Part shown: positions 1-5,802 of the stretch, piece after piece
Numbering within the stretch: the first letter of the stretch is position 1
How the letters are laid out: every line of letters starts with the position of its first letter
Origin: an uncultured Clostridia bacterium
GTDB taxonomy: Bacteria > Bacillota > Clostridia > Oscillospirales > QAKW01
Direction: 5' to 3'
NCBI GenBank assembly: GCA_944387895.1
Contig: CALXGQ010000030.1
Coordinates: 42,121 to 106,120, forward strand
Length of the DNA stretch: 64,000 nt
Program-made: the position numbers and the translations under genes
The notes under the pieces: model-generated
What the model saw: the letters and a program-made list of their open reading frames with translations, nothing else
Database searches by the model: none
Told to the model about the DNA's origin: nothing

Positions 1-230
1 GCCGACCGGTTGGCCACAACATTGCAGATCCAGGCCACCGCGGTGCTGGCCAGCATCAGAACGCCCCACCACAGTACCGGCCCCATTTTGCCTAGGGGAA
101 TCACATGGTCGATGATATAGCTGAGCACATACGGCAGAATCAGCTCGGCCAGCGATCCGATCATTTTGACGGTCATGCCCAGCGTCATCTGCCTGAGATG
201 CGGCTTGATATAGTGCAGGATCAGCAGCAT
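1..230 (-). CDS. ABC exporter, N-terminal part (runs off left edge)
   Basis: The first 76 residues of a protein starting MLLILHYIKPHLRQ can be read. They look like the first two membrane helices of the transmembrane domain of an ABC exporter (ABC_membrane type), including the typical stretch LPYVLSYIIDHVIP that leads into the first extracellular loop. No nucleotide-binding motifs are visible because the gene continues beyond base 1. The start ATG overlaps the last 10 bases of the upstream marR gene, so the two are very probably translationally coupled. By family knowledge, MarR-linked ABC exporters are drug or metabolite pumps induced when the regulator binds its ligand; the substrate cannot be told from sequence. 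Confidence 0.8.
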   Translation of the reverse strand, partial: MLLILHYIKPHLRQMTLGMTVKMIGSLAELILPYVLSYIIDHVIPLGKMGPVLWWGVLMLASTAVAWICNVVANRS

Positions 231-676
231 GAGGATTCCTCCACTTCCCGGAACATATTTCTGCGGGACTCCGTGGCGCGGTCAAAAAGCTTTTCCAGCG
301 TCCCCTCGAATTGCTCCCGCTCTTTCGGCGTCAGCGCTGAAAGGAGCCAGGTATAATACCGATTGCTCCATTCCAGATCCCGCGCCTTGGCCGCGTCGGC
401 CTTCGGCGTGGAATTGATCAGCTTCTCCCGCCGGTCGTTGGGATTGACGGTGCGGGTCAGATACCCTTCCGCCTCCAGCTTCTTGACCAGCCGGGTCATC
501 TGGGATTTGTCTACCCCCAGCCGATCCGCCAAAAGCTGCTGCGAGAGCTGCTGGTTGAAGGAGATAACGCGCAGCGCATGGGCTTCCTGCGCCGTCAGAC
601 CGCCGGTCATGTGCAGATTGTAATACCGCTCCGCTGATTTGGTGATCCGAACAAAATACTTTCTGTAGTTATTCAA
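221..676 (-). CDS. MarR family transcriptional regulator
   Basis: The product is 151 aa with a MarR-type winged helix: the recognition region reads LADRLGVDKSQMTRLVKKLE and is followed by the wing motif NPNDRREKLI. Typical MarR proteins are 140-160 aa. The start is a TTG at 674-676, preceded at good distance by AGAGGCG; an upstream ATG would add about 49 residues that do not resemble the family and would cover the promoter. The gene sits directly upstream of, and overlaps, an ABC exporter gene, and carries palindromic sites in its own promoter. It is therefore most likely an autorepressor that also controls the exporter. Confidence 0.9.
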   Translation of the reverse strand: MNNYRKYFVRITKSAERYYNLHMTGGLTAQEAHALRVISFNQQLSQQLLADRLGVDKSQMTRLVKKLEAEGYLTRTVNPNDRREKLINSTPKADAAKARDLEWSNRYYTWLLSALTPKEREQFEGTLEKLFDRATESRRNMFREVEESSCC

Positions 677-701
677 TAGAAATCGCCTCTTTGTAAAACA
701 T

Positions 702-752
702 TTAGTTGTATTGTCAACTAAATGATACAACAGAATAGTTGCAATGTCAACG
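702..752. promoter_or_regulatory. Paired MarR operators
   Basis: TTAGTTG (702-708) and CAACTAA (715-721) form a perfect 7-bp inverted repeat with a 6-base spacer, just downstream of the -10 box. A second, weaker copy (TAGTTG, 6 bases, CAACGG) at 736-753 covers the -35 box. Size and symmetry fit MarR-family operators, so binding would block the marR-exporter promoter. Confidence 0.75.
722..750 (-). promoter_or_regulatory. marR promoter
   Basis: On the minus strand TTGACA (745-750) is followed after exactly 17 bases by TATCAT (722-727), a near-consensus sigma-A promoter reading into marR and the exporter. Two palindromes sit on it (see the operator entry). Confidence 0.8.
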
Positions 753-853
753 GTTCGGCACAAAAATAATGGGACGATTCGTTCGGGGAGAAGGGATGGG
801 CTGGCCTGCGCAGGCCAGCCCATTGTGGGAGCGGCGTAAGATCAAGAGAGGTA

Positions 854-1032
854 CGCAAGACCGAAGGGGCGTAAACCCGGCGGCGCAGGAGCGGAGGGGC
901 GGTGAAAGTCCGGGGGCGGCGAAAAGCGGAAAGAGCGGTGCAAGACCAAAGGGGCTTAAACTCAGCAGCGCAAGACCAGAGCACACACGATCAAAAGGGT
1001 GTAAACCCGGCGGCGCAAGACCAGAGGGGCGG
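854..1032. repeat. Degenerate ~30-bp direct repeats in a spacer
   Basis: The gap 677-1123 holds no convincing gene. In it a unit of about 30 bases, beginning CGCAAGACC, with AGGGGC in the middle and ending AAACCCGGCGG, recurs at 854-883, 939-968 and (split by an insertion) 969-1013, with a partial copy at 1014-1032 and a more diverged one at 884-919. Because the unit length is a multiple of three the repeats stay open in several frames, but there is no ribosome site and I do not call a gene. Confidence 0.7.
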
Positions 1033-1033
1033 C

Positions 1034-1068
1034 AAAAAAGGAGCCCGGTGCGATACCGGGCTCCTTTT
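1034..1068 (-). terminator. Intrinsic terminator of the secreted-protein gene
   Basis: A 10-bp stem GGAGCCCGGT/ACCGGGCTCC (1040-1049/1055-1064) with a 5-base loop is followed, in the minus direction, by six T residues. It ends the transcript of the gene at 1124-1852; the plus direction has only four T. Confidence 0.85.
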
Positions 1069-1123
1069 GAGGAAAACGGATATAAACGGAATGCCGAAGA
1101 GGGGTAGGCTCTCAGGCGGGTTT

Positions 1124-1852
1124 TCAGGTTTTTCTTGCGGATACGCGCCAATCGGCGCCCAGCGTAAGGGTAAGCTTGGTTTGATACCAATCCTCCAAAA
1201 CGGTTTTCAGCGTTTCATCGGACTGCGCCAGAATGGTTTCCGGTTGGCCGTAGACCAGCAGAAGCTGGCCGAAATCCGCGCTGCTAATCCCCCGTTCTTC
1301 CAGGGCGGCCTGCTGTTCGGTGGTAAAGCAGGCCATCAGAAGCTCTTCCTCGCTCTGCTCGATAAACTGCCGGTACATCCCGATGGTCCATTGGGAGAGA
1401 TCCCGATCGGTCAGCTCCGGATATGTAGAAGCAAGCAGATCCCGGGTGCTCTGATCCAGCAGCCAGTTGGCGGAGAGCTGTTCATACTGCCAGTAGGGCA
1501 GGTTTTCCATATCCGAATCGTCGTAGCCGTGGGCAAGGAGGTTTTCGTAGTATTCCTCCCGGTTGCCGTATTCCTTCAGCGGCGTTTCATTGAGCACCTT
1601 ATCGGTATTCAGATTGGGGGTGGAAATACCCAGAGAAGAGGGCAGCAATACGCTTTGAACCACCGCGCCGGCTTCACCGGTGCGCTCATAGTTCAGAAGA
1701 GCCGATTTGACTTCCTCGCGGGTATAGCCCAGATCGGTTTCCGCCGCTTTTTCCAGAGCGGTATTGTCTTTGGTGATGGCGGGAACAAAGCCCACAACGG
1801 TAAGACATAAAAGCAGGCAGCAGGCCAGAACAATTTTCGTCAGCTTAGACAT
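1124..1852 (-). CDS. Secreted or membrane-anchored protein of unknown function
   Basis: The product is 242 aa. Residues 1-26 (MSKLTKIVLACCLLLCLTVVGF) form a signal peptide or N-terminal anchor; no clear lipobox follows, so the protein is secreted or stays anchored by this helix. The rest is acidic, soluble and mostly helical, rich in short Glu/Asp/Tyr segments (EEYYENLLAHGYDDSDMEN), and matches no family I recognise. A strong GGAAGGAGG stands 7 bases before the ATG. It is a single-gene transcript with its own promoter and terminator. Direct-repeat boxes upstream resemble sites for OmpR-type response regulators that control cell-envelope genes, which would suit an exported protein. Confidence 0.75.
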   Translation of the reverse strand: MSKLTKIVLACCLLLCLTVVGFVPAITKDNTALEKAAETDLGYTREEVKSALLNYERTGEAGAVVQSVLLPSSLGISTPNLNTDKVLNETPLKEYGNREEYYENLLAHGYDDSDMENLPYWQYEQLSANWLLDQSTRDLLASTYPELTDRDLSQWTIGMYRQFIEQSEEELLMACFTTEQQAALEERGISSADFGQLLLVYGQPETILAQSDETLKTVLEDWYQTKLTLTLGADWRVSARKT

Positions 1853-1876
1853 TTTCGACTCCTCCTTCCTACTTTA

Positions 1877-1906
1877 AGGGTAGCACAGCCGGAAAGAAAA
1901 GTCCAA
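1877..1906 (-). promoter_or_regulatory. Probable promoter of the secreted-protein gene
   Basis: TTGGAC (1901-1906) and TACCCT (1877-1882) lie 18 bases apart on the minus strand, about 25 bases before the ATG. The match is moderate. Confidence 0.5.
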
Positions 1907-1926
1907 TTACAAATTCCTACAATTTG

Positions 1927-2024
1927 GCTACAGTTTTGTTACTTTCCCTCCAATGGTGACAAAGCTGTAACAAACCGGGGCGGGGTGCGGCCCGGAGCGG
2001 GAAAAAATGGTAACAAACTGTAAC
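1927..2024. promoter_or_regulatory. Three direct-repeat boxes (WalR-like)
   Basis: The pattern GTRAC - AAA-rich spacer - TGTARC occurs three times: plus strand 1956-1971 (period 11), plus strand 2010-2024 (period 10), and minus strand 1942-1927 (period 11). Tandem half-sites one helical turn apart are typical of OmpR-family response regulators, and the WalR consensus is TGTWAH-N5-TGTWAH. Which regulator binds is inferred. Confidence 0.5.
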
Positions 2025-2052
2025 CGCCGCTCTTTAAAGAATAGGGAGGGGG

Positions 2053-2706
2053 TTATCGGATCAGGCTCTGGCAGGCCACGGCCTTTCCCAGAATCCGCGC
2101 CTGCTCCAGCTCTGCGCCGGAATAGACCAGCGGCGCGTAGCGGGGGTTTTCGGCGGCAAGGATCAGCCGGCTTTTTTCGGGATCATAATAGACCCGCTTC
2201 AGCGTGGCGGTGTCGTCGATGATCACGGCGGCGATCTCTCCGTTGCGCACCATCTCCTGGCGCCGGATGAAAACAATGTCCCCGTCCCGGATATGGGCGC
2301 CGATCATACTGTCGCCCTTGGCGCGCAGGCAGAAATCCGCCCGGATCCCGTCGCTCAGCTCCACGTAATTCTCATGCTCCTCCTGAGCAAAAATCGGCTC
2401 CCCGCAGGCGATATCCCCCAGCAGCGGGATCCGCCGCCCCGCCGGCCGCGCCGGCGCTTCCGCCCCGCCTCCGGTGGCCGCAAGCCATTCGTTCTTATTC
2501 CTATAAGGGGATTTTCCCAGCAGATAATCGGCATCCGCGCCGAAAAAATCCGCCAGCGCCGCCACCGTTTCAAGCCCCGGCTCCCGCTCTCCCCGTTCAT
2601 ACATATTGACGCTGCTTTTTGAAATTCCGATTTTATCCGCCAGCGTCTGCTGCGAAAGACCGTATTCCCTGCGCAGCAGCCGCAAACGTCCGGCAAATGG
2701 GTTCAT
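2053..2706 (-). CDS. LexA-like repressor: XRE helix-turn-helix plus S24 peptidase
   Basis: The product is 217 aa. Residues 5-62 are an XRE (Cro/CI-type) helix-turn-helix (LSQQTLADKIGISKSSVNMYE). Residues 90-215 are a peptidase S24 domain with the catalytic serine in GDSM (S133) and the lysine in ATLKR (K170). The self-cleavage site region reads GDIACGEP, so the scissile bond would be Cys-Gly instead of the Ala-Gly of LexA. Such proteins are cleaved when RecA is activated, or by another signal. The start ATG follows AAAGGAGTGATCAT. It is transcribed alone, divergently from the spo0A leader, with one operator in each divergent promoter, so it probably controls both directions. Confidence 0.9.
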   Translation of the reverse strand: MNPFAGRLRLLRREYGLSQQTLADKIGISKSSVNMYERGEREPGLETVAALADFFGADADYLLGKSPYRNKNEWLAATGGGAEAPARPAGRRIPLLGDIACGEPIFAQEEHENYVELSDGIRADFCLRAKGDSMIGAHIRDGDIVFIRRQEMVRNGEIAAVIIDDTATLKRVYYDPEKSRLILAAENPRYAPLVYSGAELEQARILGKAVACQSLIR

Positions 2707-2725
2707 ATGATCACTCCTTTTCTAC

Positions 2726-2754
2726 ATTTTACACAAAATGTGCTCATTTGTCAA
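2726..2754 (-). promoter_or_regulatory. Promoter of the LexA-like gene
   Basis: TTGACA (2749-2754), 17 bases, TAAAAT (2726-2731) on the minus strand. The spacer contains the box GAGCACATTTTGTGT (2731-2745). Confidence 0.85.
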
Positions 2755-2796
2755 GGAATTTTAAAAAATATCTTGACAAGAGAGCACTAATTGTGT
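2731..2796. promoter_or_regulatory. Two inverted copies of one operator between divergent promoters
   Basis: GAGCACATTTTGTGT (minus strand, 2745-2731) and GAGCACTAATTGTGT (plus strand, 2782-2796) differ at four positions and each contains the small palindrome CAC-N5-GTG. Each lies exactly between the -35 and -10 boxes of its own promoter. This layout predicts a single repressor, most simply the LexA-like protein, shutting both promoters. Confidence 0.75.
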
Positions 2797-2801
2797 ATAA
2801 T
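2773..2801 (+). promoter_or_regulatory. Divergent promoter toward spo0A
   Basis: TTGACA (2773-2778), 17 bases, TATAAT (2796-2801): a full consensus promoter with the shared operator in its spacer. It lies about 270 bases before spo0A. Confidence 0.85.
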
Positions 2802-2862
2802 TGGCAAAAATGATAGAGGAGTCGTGCGCACGGACTGCGTTTCGATAGAGGGTGAAATCATC

Positions 2863-2901
2863 CCGCCGAAGTCCCGTTTCCTTCTCCGGCGGTGGGTTTT
2901 T
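2863..2901 (+). terminator. Possible terminator/attenuator in the spo0A leader
   Basis: CCGCCG (2863-2868) pairs with CGGCGG (2887-2892); the stem can be extended by GAAG/CTTC across a bulge. TGGGTTTTT follows. It would end a roughly 90-base transcript from the promoter at 2773-2801, or act as an attenuator before spo0A. The stem is imperfect. Confidence 0.45.
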
Positions 2902-2959
2902 CGCGCGATATGGCAGAAACGATGAAAAAAAACAAAATTTTTTTGCAGGAAAGACAGTA

Positions 2960-2966
2960 TTCGACA
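2960..2966 (-). promoter_or_regulatory. 0A box upstream of spo0A
   Basis: TTCGACA is the reverse complement of TGTCGAA, the core Spo0A binding site. It lies about 100 bases before spo0A, which fits autoregulation by Spo0A~P. A 7-mer can occur by chance; position raises the odds. Confidence 0.5.
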
Positions 2967-3068
2967 GCCTTTTAACAAAAAAATTGCTATCATTTGGATG
3001 AAAGGGGCGAAAGAAGAAGGCCCCGGAGCGCCGGAATATCCAGGCCGGCGTGCAATGAGGAGGAATTT

Positions 3069-3851
3069 TTGAAGATGAGAGAAACAAACGAGAAAATGAC
3101 CATGGTGATGTTGCAGACGGACGAAGAGGCGGCGCGCTGTAACCGCGAGCATTTTTCCGCGCTGGGGATGGAGATTCTGGGCGTATGCAGCAGCGGAACC
3201 GACGCGGTGCGGGTGATCACGGAGCTGCAGCCGGACGTGATATGGATGGACAGTTTTTTACCGGGGCGCAGCAGCTATGATATCATTGAAGCGCTGAACG
3301 CCGTAGGGTATCGGAAGAATACGGCGATCGCGGTGGTTTCGCAGGTGCCCAACGACCGGCTGGCGCAGCAGGTGATGGAGGCCGGGTGCGACCTCTTTAT
3401 TCTGCCGCCGCTGGATTATCAGTTTATCCGCGACCGGTTCATCGCGGTGCTGGATAAGAAAAAAGCCGGCTCCGCCCCTGCGGACGACGGTCGTTTTGAG
3501 CTGGAGCGGTATGTGGCGGAGCTGATGCACGAGGTGGGCGTTCCGGCGCATATCCGGGGCTATGATTATATTCGGGATTCCATCCTGCTTTCTCTGGGCA
3601 ACCGGAATATGCTCAAAGCCATTACCAAAGAGCTTTATCCAACGGTCGCAAAAAATAACAATACCACGGCCTCGCGGGTAGAGCGAGCCATTCGCCATGC
3701 CATAGAGGTCGCTTGGGGTCGTGGTGACATCGATACCCTCAACGCCATTTTCGGATTTACCGTCAAAAGCTCCAAAGGCAAGCCGACGAACGGCGAGTTT
3801 ATCTCGATGCTGACCGAGCGGATCCGGCTGGACCGCAAGCTGGCCGGATAA
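3069..3851 (+). CDS. spo0A: Sporulation master regulator Spo0A
   Basis: The product is about 260 aa, the normal Spo0A length. The C-terminal half (about 145-260) is an unmistakable Spo0A effector domain, with HEVGVPAHIRGYDYIRD and the recognition-helix block NTTASRVERAIRHAIEVAW. The N-terminal receiver has the phosphoacceptor Asp in VIWMDSFLPG (D61) and the acidic pair D18/E19, but the usual switch lysine (K-P-x-D) is replaced: the sequence reads ILPPLDY. The start could be TTG at 3069 (5 bases after GAGGAGG) or ATG at 3075 (11 bases after); I favour TTG by spacing. Upstream are a 0A box, a candidate terminator and a distant promoter shared with the LexA-like operator. Unlike in many Clostridia, no spoIVB gene adjoins. 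Confidence 0.95.
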   Translation: MKMRETNEKMTMVMLQTDEEAARCNREHFSALGMEILGVCSSGTDAVRVITELQPDVIWMDSFLPGRSSYDIIEALNAVGYRKNTAIAVVSQVPNDRLAQQVMEAGCDLFILPPLDYQFIRDRFIAVLDKKKAGSAPADDGRFELERYVAELMHEVGVPAHIRGYDYIRDSILLSLGNRNMLKAITKELYPTVAKNNNTTASRVERAIRHAIEVAWGRGDIDTLNAIFGFTVKSSKGKPTNGEFISMLTERIRLDRKLAG

Positions 3852-3964
3852 GGCGGCGGCTGCAGTTCCAGGCGGCGGGAAGGGGAGCGCCGGTTCCTTT
3901 GCAGAGCAATAAGGAGCGTCCCAAACCGCCTGAAGGCGCTTTTCATCGCGCAGAATAAACGGCA

Positions 3965-4003
3965 GAGCGCCGAAAGCCAGCGGCTTTCGGCGCTCTTTTC
4001 TTT
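3965..4003 (+). terminator. spo0A terminator
   Basis: A 14-bp perfect stem (3965-3978/3982-3995, GAGCGCCGAAAGCC) with a 3-base loop is followed by TTTTCTTTTTT in the plus direction. Confidence 0.9.
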
Positions 4004-4014
4004 TTTATCGGGGA

Positions 4015-5802
4015 TCAGACGTTGGCTGTTTCCTCCGCCTGCGCGGTATAAAGCTGATAATAAAGGCCTTTTTTGGTCAGCAGCTCTTCATGGGTGCCCT
4101 GCTCCTGGATCCCCTTATTGGCGATATAGAGGATCTGGTCGCAGTTGGCGATGGTGGAGAGCCGGTGGGCGATGATAAAGGAGGTGCGTCCCTTCAGCAG
4201 GTTGGCGATCCCCTCCTGCACCAGCTTTTCCGTTTCGGTATCGATGGAAGAGGTGGCCTCATCCAGAATCAGGATCCGGGGATTGGCAAGAATGGTGCGG
4301 GCAAAGCAGATCAGCTGACGCTGTCCGCTGGAGAGGGTGGAGCCTTTTTCGTTTACCTCGGTATCGTAGCCATTTTCGGTATTCATAATAAAGTCGTGGG
4401 CGCAGACCGTTTTGGCGGCGGTGATGATCTCTTCATCGGTGGCGTCCAGCTTGCCGTAGCGGATGTTGTCCCGGATGGTTCCGGTGAAGATAAAGCTGTC
4501 TTGCAGCATGATGCCCAGCTGGCTCCTCAGGGAGTGGAGGGTGACATGGCGGATGTCGTGGCCGTCCAGCAGGATCCTGCCGCCCTGCAGGTCATAGAAC
4601 CGGCAAAGAATGTTGACGATGGTGCTTTTTCCCGCCCCCGTCGGCCCGACCAGAGCGATGCTCTGCCCCGGCTCTACGTGCAGGTTCAGGTTTTCCAGAA
4701 TGTTGATGCCTTCTTCATAGGCAAAGGTGACGTTTTCATAGTCGACGCGGCCGGTGATCGGCGGCAGATCCTTTGCGTCCGGCTCGTCCTTGATATCCAC
4801 CTTTTCGTCCAGCGTATCGAAGATGCGTTCCAGATAGGAGCCGGTATTGATCAGGCTGTTATAGATGTTTGCCATGGACTGGATGGGCCCCCAGAACCGG
4901 TTTGCATAGGAGGCCATGGCGATGATGACACCGGTTTCATACTGCTCCTGGGTGAAGAAGAGCACCGCCATCAGGTAGAGAAAGCAGACGACGAACCGCA
5001 TGATATTTTCGATCAGCACCGGCATCAGCAGATTGATGGAAACCGCTTTCATATGCGCCTTATTGAGCTTCTGGATCAGCGTTTGATAGATGCCCTGATT
5101 GATTTTTTCCCGGTTGAAGGCCTGGGTGATCTGCATTCCGTTGATGGATTCGCTGACATAGGCGGTGGCGTTGGAATTTTTGGCGCTCCAGTTGGTCCAG
5201 GCCCGGCGCTGCCGGCTTTTGATCAGAACCAGATATAAAAGAACCAGCGGCAGGCCTGCCATCACGCAGAGGGTCAGCTTGGGGCTGAGCATCAGCATGA
5301 AGATCAGGATGAAAATGATGGAAAGCGCCTGTACCACGGTATTGACCAGACCGTTGGAAAGGAAATCGGCCACGTTGTTGACATAGTTGACCACCCGGAT
5401 CAGGATCTTGCCCCGGGGGCGGCTGTCGAAATAATTAAAGGAGAGCTTCTGGATGTGGCCAAAGACGTCCACGCGGATCTCATGGATGATGCGGTGGCCG
5501 GCCTTGGAGGTCATGATGGTCTGGAAGAAGGTGCAAAACTCCGCCAGACAGGAGGTGATAAAATAGAGCACGGCGATCATGACAACCGCCCGGACGTTTT
5601 GATTGGGGATCAGGTCGTCGATGATGATCTGGGTATAGGTGGGGCCGAGGAGGCCGAAAATGGTGGCCAGGATGCTGAAGATCAGCGCGCCGATCAGCGC
5701 CTTGATGTTATGGAGGATATAGGGCTTGCAGCGCATCAGGTTTTTGATATTGAAGGGGGTTTCCAGCGTTTCGTCCACCCCGTAGGTATTGCGTTTAGCC
5801 AT
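4015..5802 (-). CDS. Heterodimeric ABC exporter, subunit with consensus ATPase motifs
   Basis: A 595-aa half-transporter. An N-terminal exporter-type membrane domain of six helices (about 45-340) is followed by an ATPase domain with Walker A GPTGAGKST, signature LSSGQRQ (one change from LSGGQ), Walker B LILDEATSSID with the catalytic glutamate, and the H-loop IIAHRLST. Its start ATG overlaps the stop of the upstream partner by 8 bases, and GAGGAGG precedes it. The partner carries the degenerate catalytic residues, so the two form an asymmetric heterodimer of the BmrCD/TM287-288 type. Such pumps usually export drugs, peptides or lipids; the substrate here is unknown. Confidence 0.92.
   Translation of the reverse strand: MAKRNTYGVDETLETPFNIKNLMRCKPYILHNIKALIGALIFSILATIFGLLGPTYTQIIIDDLIPNQNVRAVVMIAVLYFITSCLAEFCTFFQTIMTSKAGHRIIHEIRVDVFGHIQKLSFNYFDSRPRGKILIRVVNYVNNVADFLSNGLVNTVVQALSIIFILIFMLMLSPKLTLCVMAGLPLVLLYLVLIKSRQRRAWTNWSAKNSNATAYVSESINGMQITQAFNREKINQGIYQTLIQKLNKAHMKAVSINLLMPVLIENIMRFVVCFLYLMAVLFFTQEQYETGVIIAMASYANRFWGPIQSMANIYNSLINTGSYLERIFDTLDEKVDIKDEPDAKDLPPITGRVDYENVTFAYEEGINILENLNLHVEPGQSIALVGPTGAGKSTIVNILCRFYDLQGGRILLDGHDIRHVTLHSLRSQLGIMLQDSFIFTGTIRDNIRYGKLDATDEEIITAAKTVCAHDFIMNTENGYDTEVNEKGSTLSSGQRQLICFARTILANPRILILDEATSSIDTETEKLVQEGIANLLKGRTSFIIAHRLSTIANCDQILYIANKGIQEQGTHEELLTKKGLYYQLYTAQAEETANV

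Noticed and set aside
854..1032. Repeats considered as a CRISPR array
   Set aside because: Units are degenerate, spacing is irregular and no cas genes occur.
739..1810. Open frames of 88-302 aa across the repeat spacer and into the opposite strand of the secreted-protein gene
   Set aside because: No ribosome site, low-complexity Arg/Gly/Gln-rich products that follow the 30-bp repeat, and overlap with a better gene on the other strand.
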